A stretch of DNA of 64,000 bases, from positions 27,051,960 to 27,115,959 of the forward strand of contig NC_068979.1 of assembly GCF_016808095.1 (NCBI RefSeq). Reading direction: 5' to 3'. Origin of the DNA: Vigna angularis. Lineage: Eukaryota; Streptophyta; Magnoliopsida; Fabales; Fabaceae. The notes below the pieces were generated by a model, which did not search any database, had not been told where the DNA came from, and worked only from the letters and a program-made list of their open reading frames with translations. Shown here one piece after another: positions 12,203-59,169 of this stretch (its first letter is position 1; the number at the start of each line of letters is the position of its first letter). A program made the position numbers and the translations under genes.

Positions 12203-12210
12203 TTTGGCGC
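12203..12210 (+). promoter_or_regulatory. Candidate E2F site in the gyrase A promoter
   Basis: TTTGGCGC matches the E2F/DP consensus TTTSSCGS; with the following AAA the site is nearly palindromic (TTTGGCGCAAA). It lies about 110 bp upstream of the first ATG. E2F control fits a DNA-replication-linked enzyme, but binding is inferred. Confidence 0.5.
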
Positions 12211-12318
12211 AAAGTATGAGTGAGTAACAGTACACTCCTTTAGAACACTTCCTGTTATCGTTCAAAATCCTTAAAGCCCTACACACTCTCACTTTCAAAT
12301 GGTTCAAACGGCAACCCT

Positions 12319-46706
<34,388 letters not shown>

Positions 46707-49138
46707 TAGTAGAAGAACCTCCATATCTAAAAGAGCTTACCTTGTTCATTTGCCTTTGTTAAATGCTGTTGCTTGATCCTTGAATCTCTGTGCTTGGGTA
46801 TGATCTCTATTGAAATCGTCCTAGTTTTTCTCCCTGCTCCGTTTATATTTTGTATCGGGGGTGCTTTTGAAAGATGGATGGGAGGTCTGTAGTTTATTCT
46901 TGATGCGTCTTGTAAATTATAGTAGGAAGGCAACTGAAAATCATGGACGAGGCGAAAGGCCACATTTTAATCAGCTCTACATTTTTGTAACAGCTACATC
47001 ATTAGGAAAAGGTTAACCATTATTTCATAGGTTTGAGTCTTCACTGTGATTGAGAATTATCTTTCCACATCAATTTTGCAATGTTATGTGAACTTGTTCT
47101 TAGACTATGTAGAAGAAGCCTTAGATTTTATTATTGAAACAGATTTAATATGGCAATATCGTGTAAAAAACGATGATAGACAAAATTGAGCTTTATGCAT
47201 GGATTGAGAAGGAAAGAGCAATGCATTTGTCCCCAAGATATCTACTGTATGGGCAGACTCTTTCCATCATCACCTATTATTGTAATAATGAAGATAACAA
47301 TCTTCATGATGTTCATTACAATTCCAATTAGATTGGTACCTAATTAATATTAATTATCTATTGTACGTGTTATCAATAACAAAACAATACCAGTGGGGAA
47401 TTGGTTGCAGCATATATTAACATCAAAAACAGATGGACATGAACTAATAGTTGAATCTCTCCAATGATAATATTTTAAAATACTTTCATGCTCAGCTTAA
47501 AGTCAAATGCTTCAATGAAAGTAATAGAAATTTATATAATCATATAAATAAATGAATTGAAGGAAAATGTGAAAACATAGAAGGGAATGAAGAAAATGTG
47601 ATTAATAATATTACATTATTGTTAATTTCATACTTAAGTGGCAGAAATATAATGCCTAATTATAAAAATAATAATATAAATATTATGTGTTAGTTCAAGG
47701 GTGTAACGATTTTGAGCAAAAATACAAACACATAAGTGCGAAACACAACAATCATTGATTGTTGTTAATATTAAGACAAACATATTACTCATGATTAGAC
47801 ATTGTTTAAATATGAGAATTTTTCCAAACACACCGATGGTTTGGAGGATAATAAAAAATAATGTTTTGGTTATCTATCAAAATTACAGTGTGTATATATT
47901 GCTCAAATATGTATGATTGGACGTAAGTCTTAGGTGCGGTATGAAGAAGAGTCCATCTAATACAAATATTAGAGGCTAGCCAACAATGCAAGGAAGATAA
48001 ACACAAATCATATTAAAACTTTGGACTCAAGATGCAAAGATCATACGAAAGCTTACAAATGCTCTGGACACAAGATGCATACATTACACTTGGATTATTT
48101 CCAAAAATCTCCCCTCAACTCTTTCATATGGTATATTTTTCCTCAAGTATATGGTGGCATTTACTTATACTATTGTTGTGGTAGGTATGGGTTATTATGC
48201 TTCTGTTTTTGTTGCTATCATAATGATCTAAATTGGTCACCAAGATAAATAATTGGGTTTTGAAACCATTGATGAAAATTTTTGTGGTTTTTGAAAGCAT
48301 TAAATATGTTTTTGGTCCCATAACTTTTAGTTGAAATTGAAATTAGTCTCTCTAAAATTTTGGACCAATTTAGTCTTCCATCTTTAGAACTGTGTGTACT
48401 TAGTTATTTTAACTAAATTTTATTAGGTTTATTTGATGTTTCAAATAAGTTTATTAGATAACATTGAAGTATAAATGTGTTAAACAATATAAATAATTCA
48501 AATGCTATCATGAAACGTGTTTGAAACTCAAATAAACATAACAAAATTTTATACATTTGTGACATCTTTCTTTTCCATATCTAAAATTTTCTTTCAAAAC
48601 GTCTTGAATATCTAATTTGCATGATGGCTTATTAATAAAATTGTGCCTTTTAAAAATTTCTCTTTTTTATAAAATGATTTTATAGAAAAAATCAATTCTT
48701 TTAAAATAAAAACAACAAAGATAAAGAGTGTAAGAAAAGAGAAAGTTGTACGAATACTTTTATACAATTTCGGTCAAAAGACCCTATGCCTAATTGTTAG
48801 TTTCTCTAAAAAGGGATTAATTAGTCACTAAAAAAAAATCGTAACTTACAATCATAAATAGCATATCAAATGTTAGAAAACATCTCTCTTGAAAACCTAA
48901 GAGATAAACCACACCTCCTTTGACACACAAAGAGTGAACAACACCTCCTTTACACACAAAGGATGAACAACTTTTCTAGCCAAAATAACAACTCTCAATC
49001 ATTTAACACACACTCATTGAAAGTTATTGCTCTACCCACATTAGGTTTTTCAAAGCCTCTTTGCACAAACACAGTGTATTCTTTTGCAGCACAACACTAA
49101 ATCTCTAAATGATAAGTTATCTTTGAAGTTACATTTAT

Positions 49139-49178
<40 letters not shown>

Positions 49179-50800
49179 TCTTATTTTGAAAATTAGGTTA
49201 AAAAACTAAAGAGTCTTTTTACAACTGTCATTGATAATTAATTATCATTGATAGTCGATTATTCTAAAAACTATTACAAAAATTATTTTGTTGTTGTGAT
49301 ATTCAATTACCAGCCGTGATAATCTATTATTCCATAGGTTTTTATGAATAATAAAACTTTTCCTAAATGCACTTTTGCTTATGTTTTGCCTATTGACTCT
49401 TGGTCTACAAATTTAAATAAAAACACATATTACAATACTTCAACAGCTAAATTCTTAAGTTTTCAATGTATCTCTTGAATCCAAGCATTATTTATATCTT
49501 CAACATTATTCCATGAGTCATCATCATCAAACTCTTTATTGAAATAAAATGTCAATCTTCTTTTTTTTGTTAACAAATCCCAAAATTCTCAAGAAGATAT
49601 CAAGATTATATAAGATAAATAAAAAGATAAATTATTCCTTATAACATCATGTGTTACAACCAACAAACCTATAAAAGATTGAATTATAAATAATGATTGT
49701 ATAAACCATATGATTCATGATCGAGAACTTTCTAAGGAGTTCAACAAATCATATATTTCCCACAAGAATTTTTTCATAGTCTATATTTTCATAAAAAATA
49801 ACATGAATAAATTATTCAATAGTTAAAGTTCTCTCACTAAAAACTGTATATACTTTATTATATGATACGTAATCTATGAATGTAGTTTGTAAACCTTCAT
49901 AGATTTACCTAATTTATTCTTAAAATTATTTAAAATAAAGTATTTGAAGTTAAACACTCTTTTTTTTGAATGAAAATGTTTAAATTAAACTTTTCATATT
50001 ACACCAAAACGAGATCAAGGTTGCTGCTCATAGTATACATAACAATAATGTTGTGTCTTTAATATTTTAATATTTATTTTATTTTATACAGTTTGAATAA
50101 ACAATATGTTATAATTTTTACAATTTTAATTTACGCATATTTTTAGATAAATTATATAAACAATGTATAAAATGTAGAAAGTTAGAAAAAGAAATGAATT
50201 TGCACAATTTCGTATACCTTTGAAAAAGTTTCTATTTAAATACTAGTTCTAAATAAAACAAGTTCTGAAAAAATAACAACCAGATAATCAATTTTCTTAA
50301 CGCAAACCTTTAACCTTAATTTTTACATATTACACTCCAAATACAATGTATACACAGTTCTTAAAAATCTTCTGAAGGCCAACAAATGAATCCAAGACAT
50401 ATACGAGTTCAATACAAATAATTATATATAGAGAGATATGATAAAAGTCGAATTTTAATTATCTCACTGAAAGTATTCAAGATTTTGAGTTCTAGTTCGA
50501 ATAATTTGAGCTGGTGTTGAATAAATATTAAAAAAGAAATCCAGTAATCTATTTTGTTTAAAAAATTTAATTAACTAAATTTAAAAACATGCAAAGTTGT
50601 TAGTTGATTTTTTTATTTTTTTTTTAAAACTGAAGAAAAATATCTCTGAAGACCAAGTACCAAAACTATTAAGTCAAGTCAACCCTTTTACAATAATACA
50701 TAAAATAAGATGTTTCCCAGTAATTCAGAAGCTGCTGATGTGAGATCCTAGTTCATATCAATACATTGATGCCCAAGTAACAATAAATTACTAACAAATG
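46707..50800. other. Gyrase 3' UTR and intergenic DNA
   Basis: 46707 to about 47100 is the probable 3' untranslated region. 48290-48420 has MITE-like phrases (TTTTTGGTCCCATAACTTTTAG). 48740-49130 resembles, in general wording, the central part of the 1.1-kb dispersed repeat, with a 32-bp near-duplication (AACACCTCCTTTACACACAAAG) at 48910-48970. A TA microsatellite lies at 49141-49177. No gene supported. Confidence 0.5.
49141..49177. repeat. (TA)n microsatellite
   Basis: About 18 uninterrupted AT units in intergenic DNA. Confidence 0.95.
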
Positions 50801-50801
50801 T

Positions 50802-50815
50802 TATATATATAAATA
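50802..50815 (+). promoter_or_regulatory. Candidate TATA box of the HIPP gene
   Basis: TATATATATAAATA lies about 130-140 bp upstream of the HIPP start codon, leaving room for a leader of about 100 nt. Position and composition only. Confidence 0.45.
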
Positions 50816-50944
50816 TGTGTAATGGTTGAGTAAATCATAACCAAGCACATCTTGAAGAACATAAACAATTAAAAGTTTCATATCTAAGTTCTCTCTTTCC
50901 AAGAAACAAACATTTTTCTTGGCTTAGTTTGCTACTTTACAGAA

Positions 50945-52943
50945 ATGGGGTTTCGACATAATCTTAGAGAATTTTTGTCTGCTTGTGGCAAACCAAAGGA
51001 GAAACGTGTTCCCAAAAAGGTTTTTAACTTGTTTCATTTTACATACACATATATCTTGCTGTTTCATTTCTTCTCTCTTATGAAGAATTTGGTTTTTATA
51101 GACAGTTAATATCAGGGTGAAAATGGACTGTAAAGGTTGTGTTAGAAAGGTTAAACATGCAGTGGAGAAGTTAAAAGGTTAGCATCTCTTCATTATCTCT
51201 TTATTATTATTCTGTTGTCTATTAGCATTTCCACTGTCAGATATGTTTCTTTTGCTGCTGTATTTCAGAAACTTTGTTTATGAATTGAACAAGTTATAAA
51301 TTTAACTGAATCAAGTATCTTTTGAGACAAAATATCTTATCTATCGTGTGTTTAGGGTTTAGGTTAAATTGCATATTAATTACACGAAGGTAGCAGAACC
51401 ATTAGATTCATTGTTTCTTTTTTCTCTTAAAGAATATGGTAATAATCAAACTTTTTTTCACAAGCTAAAGAAATATACAATAAAGGTACCACAAGTACCA
51501 AAGTACAAACAATGATCTTGGATATACCCAAAAGTTAAAATATGGTAATAATCATATTATTTTAAGAATATGGTAATAATAAAAGCATTAAGCAATAAAT
51601 ATTTTGAGATCAATAGTTTGGTAAAAACAAATTTCTCTTCTTCCAACTCATTAAACTATAAATCTTGTACATGATGCTTAACTATTCTCTCTCTCTATAT
51701 ATATGTCAAAGTCAAATACATTAATATATCTTACCTTGTTATAACATTCACTACTAATGCAAGTTATAACCTGCTTTGTCATTAAGCATTTTACCTTATA
51801 TATATATACTAATTATTAGAGGTGGTAGGTACGAAGTTGCTTGAGATGATTTTTTTTCTCTCATTTTTATGTATTCAAAAGTCAAACACTATATTGATCT
51901 TCTTCTATGCAACTTCCCATGGATCATTATCTGAGTTTTAGTTTATGGGAATATAGCCAAATTGAAAATCAAAGATGTAATAATAGAAGGATCAAATAAC
52001 TAAAGTCATCTTTAGGAAAATCTATGATATTGAAGTTTCATCCAATCTAAGGACAACACAACTCTCTAATTTATAAAGTTAAAATAATAGACACCAACCA
52101 AAGAAGAAGAAAAAAAGAAAGAAATAAAAAATAAAGAAACATGTGTGTGGCTTTATATGTCCCCAAACTGATCTGTATATTATTGTTCTTGAGTTTGAAT
52201 TTTTTAGATCAAAAAAACATAACTAAAAGAAGAAACCTCTCTAAGTTAAATTAACTTGATTTCCAGTAATAATGGAAATGATTATGTATTATAGAAAAAC
52301 TTCATGTAGAATTAAATTGGGTGTACTAGGAAGTTCAAATTGTCTACTACGTTTTTGGTGCTAATTCTTTGTTGGGTTTTATAGATACTATTTTAAAACA
52401 TATTAAAAACTATTTTATTATACATGTATCATTTTATTAAAGGTTCAACAGATAATCAGTATACCAACAATAATCAATGTACCAATATCAATATAATCAT
52501 TACTAAAAGTTCAACAGAAAATCTAAATTAACGTCTTATAACATTGGAAAAGAACTAGTGTCACTAAAATGTAGCATTTTACTATTTATCATTCATAAAA
52601 AATAAAGTGTTAATTAAATTATACCTATGTAATGAGAAAAAGAATTGTTTCAGGAGTGGAATCCTTTGATGTGAACCAAAAGCTACAGAGGGTAAGTGTG
52701 ACAGGTTATGTGGATGCAAAAGAGGTTCTAGAAGCAGTGAGGAGAACAGGCAAGACTGCAGACAATTGGCCATTTGTTCCCTACAATTTACCGGCATTTC
52801 CTTATGTGCAAGGGGCATATGACGTCAAGGCACCCTCTGGTTTCGTCAGAAATGTCCCTAACAATGCTGACCCTAAGTCCCCAGAGATGAAGCTTATGAG
52901 GCTCTTTGATGATGAAAACCCAGATCATTGTTCTATCATGTAA
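50945..52943 (+). CDS. Heavy-metal-associated isoprenylated plant protein (HIPP), three exons
   Basis: Exons 50945-51019, 51102-51177 and 52654-52943 join in phase to 146 residues. A 25-residue basic N-terminus ends ...RVPKK. The HMA (Atx1-like) fold starts at TVNIRVKMDCKGC; Cys35 and Cys38 form the MxCxxC metal-binding motif (33-38). It continues through VRKVKHAVEKLKGVESFDV and a VTGYVDAKEVLEAVRRTGK strand-helix segment. A Pro/Tyr-rich linker (PFVPYNLPAFPYVQGAYD) follows. The protein ends CSIM (143-146), a CaaX box predicted to be farnesylated and to tether it to membranes or the nucleus. HIPPs bind soft metals such as Cu, Zn or Cd and also interact with transcription factors and pathogen effectors; which applies here is unknown. 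All key residues are present. Intron 2 is 1.5 kb and shows no clear insertion. Confidence 0.95.
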
Positions 52944-53299
52944 ACAAATTCTTCATCATAATGTCAGTTACTTTCTCTTTTCTTTTTGTATATGTCCCTT
53001 ATGTTTCATAAACAGAAAAAGAAAAAATTATTTCAAGTATCAACTTTTCTGGATCAAGATATGTCTTACTTTCAAGTGTTATGGGATTGATTTTGTGATA
53101 GTTAGGAGCGAATAACGAAAAGATTACGAGTTCAACTCTACGTTAAGAGAAAAATTGTAATTTTTAGTAAGTAGATTAAGAGAAAATTAAATATTTCTCA
53201 AACTACAACGAAAATTGAAGTGTATCTAATGCAATATGCAATTGATAATATACTATTAAAAAAAATACTTTTTGTACTTATTATTTATATTAATTATAA

Positions 53300-53500
53300 G
53301 GTTTAAGGTTGGTCCTTATTTTCGTTTAAAATTTCAAATAGGTTTCTCTTTCTTTCGGCGTCTCAATTGGGTCTTTATTTTTGAAAAATTAAAACAAACA
53401 CATCCCTACCATTAAATTGGGCCTAACGGTGTTATTGTTAAGTTGATATGGCATTGTCATCTTGATTTTTAAATGACGTGGAATTCGTTATATTCTCACA
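53300..53500 (+). repeat. Left terminal inverted repeat of MULE copy 2
   Basis: Inverted counterpart of about 54610-54840 and homologous to the copy-1 termini. The inner boundary is approximate. Confidence 0.85.
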
Positions 53501-54147
53501 TGTCTTTTTTATTTATTTTTTTTTCAAAAGAAATTGGCAACCACCATGGCATTGCCGTCATCTCCTCCGCGCTGCCACCCTCTTTGTCACACACACATAA
53601 ATCACAAAGCAGAGAAATTCTCGCGCAGTTCATCTCTCATTTTGCGATTTGAAGGCATAGAGATGGCTCTCTGATGGCTCTGTGGTTTTTTTTATTTGTA
53701 GGGTTTCCATGGAGGCTTCAATGGTGTTTGGGTGGCGGCATGGTTGTTGTTGCGGCATGGTGACCATGGAGGCTCGCGACTGACAGTGAGGTCGATGGTG
53801 GCGTTTCGCGAACTAGGGTTTATCACGATTGGGGTTTAGGATGAGCTCTTTCTGATTTTGTGGTTTGCAGCTTTGAGCTTGGCGAAGGTGATGGAGGTGT
53901 GCAGTGGTGATGCGTTGAAGAAGACAAGGATCCCAAGGATTTGTAGTACACGAATCGCAAATATGAATCGTCGATCAATTCTCCATCCAATGACAAATCA
54001 TTCGAAATCTTAAATCAAAACAAAACCCTAAATTTTCTAGTTCGATTGAAATCCTTCTCTAGAGTCCCGTTCTAGTTCCAATTCAGACTAGCAGAAAACC
54101 CTAAATCCTCAAAGTAGATCTCTTTGAGCGCAAAAACTGTTGAGAAA

Positions 54148-54458
<311 letters not shown>

Positions 54459-54609
54459 TCCAATGCTTTGCTGATTTCCTTTTCTTTGAAATTGTGTTGT
54501 AACATAGGTGTTACTTACTCTCTTGAAATCCTTGTGTTGTTCTTTTAAATTGTTGAAGATGAAATTACTGAAGATGATGATGTTGTAAAGAAGGATCCCA
54601 ATTTTTTTC

Positions 54610-54840
54610 TCAATTTTTTAATCTTAAAATTACCCAAATCCACGTCCTTTAGCCACGTCAATTAAAAATATAGTCCAACGTGCCACGTCAAGTATACATT
54701 AACGTCGTTAGGTCCAATTTAACGGTAAGGGTCTAATTGATGCAATTTTCACAAAATAAGGACCCAATTGAGACGCCGAAAAAGAAGGGGACCTATTTAA
54801 AATTCTTGACGAAAATAAGAACCTATCAAAACATTAAACC
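54610..54840 (-). repeat. Right terminal inverted repeat of MULE copy 2
   Basis: Contains AATAAGGACCCAATTGAGAC and the terminal CATTAAACC, followed by the 9-bp duplication. Confidence 0.85.
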
Positions 54841-54854
54841 TAATTATAATCCAT

Positions 54855-55345
54855 CATATATAACAAATGGCGTAGTGACATAAGTGTAAATAAGATATCA
54901 CTTTTTAAACCAGTTGTAGTTATAATATGTATAGAAAGTGGATGTAATGACATTTTTGTAAATAATTGGTATAGAAAGTGAATAAGTGGTATTTTTGTAA
55001 TGAATAAGAAAACTTTCTATATCGGTCCAATTAAAACCGATATAGAAAGAAATTTTTTATTATTTTATTTATAAACACAAGGTTACACTCAAACCCTTCA
55101 ACTTTTGAAATCCTTATGACATAATTCTAAGATTCTCACTATCAGCGCACAACCACCGTGCATCACCATGCAACATCGTGAAGTAGCACCTCTAACAACA
55201 CGGTCCCATTTTACTTTCTATACCAGTTTTGAAACCAGTATAAAAAATTAATACTTTCTATACTTTATACTTATATACCCGTCATAAAACCGATATATAA
55301 AATAATTTTTAACTTATATAAAAAGGATTTTATACACTAGTGATA
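54855..55345. mobile_element. CACTA-like transposon end or non-autonomous fragment
   Basis: The right boundary reads, on the minus strand, CACTAGTGTATAAAATCC, starting with the CACTA signature. The segment is full of short subterminal repeats of the type ACCGRTATAGAAAGT in both orientations, as is typical of CACTA elements. One pair forms a perfect 14-bp inverted repeat (CTTTCTATATCGGT, 9-bp loop, ACCGATATAGAAAG) near 55013-55049. The left end is not clear, and no coding sequence is present. Confidence 0.5.
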
Positions 55346-56433
55346 ACTATTGTAAGAGTTGAAAGTAAAAGCAAACGTGATTTAGTACGTAAAATATAAC
55401 TTTAATATACTTTTCTTAACTTTATTTCTCAATTTTTAATGACATAATAAATAACCTAACTCTTTTATTTTCCTAAAACATGCATGTGCATATGTACATG
55501 GAGTCTATGTGATGGCAATTGAAAAAAATCAATAATGACACTTTTTTAGTTGTCATTAATGCATGTCATTAATTCATGAAGAAATCAATGATGAGTTAAA
55601 ACTCTTTACCAATGGATTCAATGTGCTGATCATTAATTGGTGTATAGTATGACCGTTTGGTCAACTCAAGAACTGGGTGGTCAACCAGCCCATGGTCCCA
55701 TGTGAGTTGGTCGGGAAACTGAACAGTCGGATTAAAAAACAAAATTAGTGTTAAAGACAGTTATATTAATCATAAGCTAGATCATTACTGTTTGGATCGT
55801 AATTAGGTCAACACTAATCAGAAACTTGTCCCGAAATCTATAAATACAAGTTTGTGATATTTAGGTAGTTGGTTACATTGATTACGCATTTATTGTCAGC
55901 ATTATCATACATTCACCGACTTTAGCATCGGAGTACCTTTTGCAAGTAACACTTTGGTTCGACTGAACGACCACTAGCCTGAAGTGAAGAAAGAACTTTG
56001 ACCCGAGCTTGGAGTTTGGAGAAGTAGACTTAATCTCCACCCCTTAAACTGAAAATATTGGTTATCGTAAAACGAATTAAAACTCATATTTATGATACAA
56101 TGGTTGATGTTTTAGTTGTCATCATAACATGATAACAATAATAGTTATTAATATAATCATTGTTTTAATGTAATCTTTTTTTCAAATAATTGTTTTATTT
56201 TATGATTAATCTTGATTCGTGTGTATATATATTGAATTTTTTTTACACAATTTTAATAATTTTCTATTGAATTATTACCTCACTTTTATATTCATGGTGT
56301 GATCCTATCTTAGAAAAGAAGTTTTTTAATTTATTGGTACATATCAATTTCAAACAACATATTTTAAATTTCAAAAAAAATATGCACCTAAATATCAATA
56401 CAATATACAATTGACAAATATTTATGAATTTTA

Positions 56434-56505
<72 letters not shown>

Positions 56506-57270
56506 GCAAAAATTAACCCTTGTTTCGATTATTAAAAAAAACTGAAACACCTATAATAAGTCTTAGTTCCACTAAAACTTAAAGTCTAAACCTCTAAGTT
56601 CAGTACAATTTTGAAATTTTATTAAATCTTTAATATTTGAATTTAGTGACAATTTTAAAATTTTAATCAACCTTTCGATCATTGTTTTGTAGAGCAAAAT
56701 GCAAAAACCAAAGCCTATAACTATGTGCCATGGTGAAATAATTAAAAGAAGTAATAACAATTAAAAACACTATACACATTTATAGCCTGGATGACTAGGG
56801 AACCAAAGTCAAACATGTGTATGATTTCAATTTTTTGCAACCGAAAATTATAAGTTTATAAAAATTTTAAAATTGTCACTGCATCTTTATATATATGTTT
56901 CGTATGTTTTAAAATCGAATCATAATTTTAAAAAGTAAAAACTGTACAAGTATTTAGACTCAAAGGCTCTAAAAAATGTGCAGTTAATGTTGAAAATGTA
57001 GTTGATATGAAGTTTTGATATAAAGAATATGTTGAAGATTTAGAAATAAAATCAAATTATATTATATGAAGTTTTTTTTTTAAATATATATTAAAAAACT
57101 CTCAATGTGAAGTATAATTTTATTATATAAATAGTATTGTATAAACTTGAAAAAAATCTTAATAAATTTAAGAAGACTCACAAACAAACAAAAGTCAATA
57201 CCCTCTAGTTGGACCATTAAAATAAACCAATTAAGAATAAAAAAGTTGAATGTAATGCTTGTCTCACTTG
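55345..57270. other. Intergenic DNA with gypsy-LTR-like segment and TA array
   Basis: 55640-56040 reads like a decayed Tat/Ogre-type LTR: GGTCAACTCAAGAACTGGG, a TATAAATA-type promoter at about 55840, and GCATCGGAGTACCTTTTGCA at 55926-55945. A related segment lies at 60700-61240. The rest is AT-rich. A long TA array is at 56436-56501. Confidence 0.45.
56436..56501. repeat. (TA)n microsatellite, about 33 units
   Basis: The longest uninterrupted TA array in the window. Confidence 0.95.
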
Positions 57271-57279
57271 CATTCTGCC

Positions 57280-57286
57280 TATAAAA
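57280..57286 (+). promoter_or_regulatory. TATA box of the small membrane-protein gene
   Basis: TATAAAA about 122 bp upstream of the ATG at 57402. It is followed by a purine-rich leader (AGAGAGATAGAGAG) typical of plant 5' untranslated regions. Confidence 0.6.
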
Positions 57287-57401
57287 CTATTTCCTCTCCT
57301 TGACTCGTAATACTAAACAAAATAGAGAGATAGAGAGTTTTCGTTTCAAAGAAACTTCCCAAAAGTTTCACAAAGAAATTCAAAGAAACATCACTGCATA
57401 A

Positions 57402-57644
57402 ATGTCATATCTTCCACCTCCGTCCATTCCTTCGAATCCATGGACACCATCTTTCCCAACATTTCCACCACCCACGTCGTTTTTCGCATCATCCGATGAC
57501 GATTTGGACTCGTCTTCATCGTCCACATCGACCTTTGGCATCATCATCGGAGTTTCTGTTGGCGTGGTCGGACTTATTCTATTGGTCGGAATTTGGTACA
57601 AGTATCTCAGGAAGAAGTTCCGCAGTGACTCCTGTTCAAAGTAA
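57402..57644 (+). CDS. Small single-pass membrane protein (80 residues), function unknown
   Basis: Intronless ORF of 80 codons. Residues 1-28 are rich in Pro, Ser and Phe (repeated PPPS, FPTFPPP). Residues 29-43 are an acidic Ser-rich stretch (SSDDDLDSSSSS). Residues 45-66 form one hydrophobic helix (FGIIIGVSVGVVGLILLVGIW), followed by a basic tail (YKYLRKKFRSDSCSK). The positive-inside rule predicts an exposed Pro/Ser N-terminus and a short cytosolic basic tail. No signal peptide is present. TATA box, leader and codon quality support a real gene. The layout resembles a stand-alone version of the extracellular-to-TM junction of receptor-like kinases or extensin-like proteins, but no family is recognised. 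A GT directly at the stop codon (AAAGTAATTT) leaves splicing to a further exon possible. Confidence 0.7.
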   Translation: MSYLPPPSIPSNPWTPSFPTFPPPTSFFASSDDDLDSSSSSTSTFGIIIGVSVGVVGLILLVGIWYKYLRKKFRSDSCSK

Positions 57645-57659
57645 TTTATTCATATATTT

Positions 57660-58920
57660 CTTATCATTGTTTCCTTTCAACAGCAAATGATAAAGTTTGG
57701 TTTCGTTGTGTGCACGTCAAAATGTTCATGACGAGGGATTGTGTTCAAATAAATTTATGATTATCGTTTGGTGAACATTGAATTTTCTAAGATCATTTAG
57801 CAATTGATGTGTATATATGTTCTATCTTCCATGATAATTTCACAATTTATAGGAAGTGCTTCGATCTTACAAATTCATATTCTTCTCCAGTGACCAATTC
57901 ATTCTCTCCGTACTACTTTCTGGAAGTTAAATTTTCTGGATAATTATTTTTTTAAACTCAAAGAACTTCATGAAAGTTAAAATAGATAAATAAATAATTA
58001 TTCCCATCTTTATTTTTAATATGTACGTGTACACACACATATATAATTATAATTATAATTATAACATTAGCAAAATAAATGAATTCTTACTTTTGATATA
58101 TATAATTCTTACTAACTTTACCTTTTAAATAATTATCATTCATTTTTTTAACTTAGATATTTTTTAAAATTAAAATAACTAACAGTGCGTACATATCTAC
58201 AATGAAATTGTTTAAATTATTTACATTTATTTTAATACATATAATAGTTATTATCATTATTTTTTATAATAAAAGAGAGAGAGCAAACACACATATGTAG
58301 GCAACGAAAACCAACAGAGAAAAAGTTTTCATAAATTCAAATTAGAAAGTAAAAACATAAATAATTTTAAAGTTACACAAGGATAATTTTACAATTTAAT
58401 TTATGAATAAGTTTTTTTTAAATAATGTTTACTTCACTATAAATACCGACATTGACTCATCGTATAATCGTATTTATATCTCATGTGTACAATATTACTG
58501 TACCATAAAAATGAAAAATAAAATACAAAACATTAGAAGTATAAAAATAAAAAAATATATATATACAAAAACATTAGAAGTTAGGTTAAAACCATGCAAA
58601 CAAATCATACAAACTTATCCATCAAGCCATTCAAATATATATATTAATTCAAATATATATATATATATATATTAAGAAAAAGATCTTTTTTAATATAGAT
58701 TATTATGAGATATTTTAAAATTTATAAGAATATATGTGGTTATTTCATGAATCCAACTTTCTCTAATATTCTAGAATCCATTATAATTTGTGAAAGTCTT
58801 AACATATATGGAAATTAAGTGAAAATGGAAATTAAGTGAAAAAGTGAATGAATTTGGTGACGTGAAACCGGCTCAATCTATCAAAATGAATGATTATTAT
58901 GAAAAAGTCTTAATATGAGG
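57660..58920. other. AT-rich intergenic DNA
   Basis: No gene supported; several short TA and ATAATT runs (58045-58065, 58647-58672). The ORF at 58403-58675 has random AT-driven composition. Confidence 0.5.
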
Positions 58921-58924
58921 CATT

Positions 58925-59165
58925 TTATCTCAACCTTTAGTTTATGATAAGTCATCTCAACTTTGGATCTATTCACTCCTTTTCGTCCTATTATTTGGAC
59001 CGACACGTCTCGATTTTCATCCCAGAACAGTTTGTTTTCACTTTCGGTTCGAGTATCCCAACTTTTGATATGAGTAGGTTCGTCTCAATCTTTAACTTAG
59101 ACCGACCTGTCTTAACCTTCGACCTAGGTCAACCTATCTCGAGCTTTTAGTCTTGACTAGCCCAT
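58925..59165. repeat. Degenerate 27-bp minisatellite
   Basis: Units of the form GACCTRTCTYAACCTTYGACYTAGG follow one another most clearly from about 59078 to 59160 (CGTCTCAATCTTTAACTTAG, then GACCTGTCTTAACCTTCGAC, then AACCTATCTCGAGCTTTTAG). They become looser toward 58925. Because 27 is a multiple of three, a repetitive ORF with F-D-L-x-x-P units appears. Confidence 0.65.
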
Positions 59166-59169
59166 CTAT

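Noticed and set aside
56264..56509. 81-codon minus-strand ORF
   Set aside because: Its N-terminal half is the translation of the TA microsatellite (Tyr-Ile repeats).
58403..58675. 90-codon ORF
   Set aside because: Asn/Ile/Lys/Tyr-rich composition expected from AT-rich DNA; ends in a TA run.
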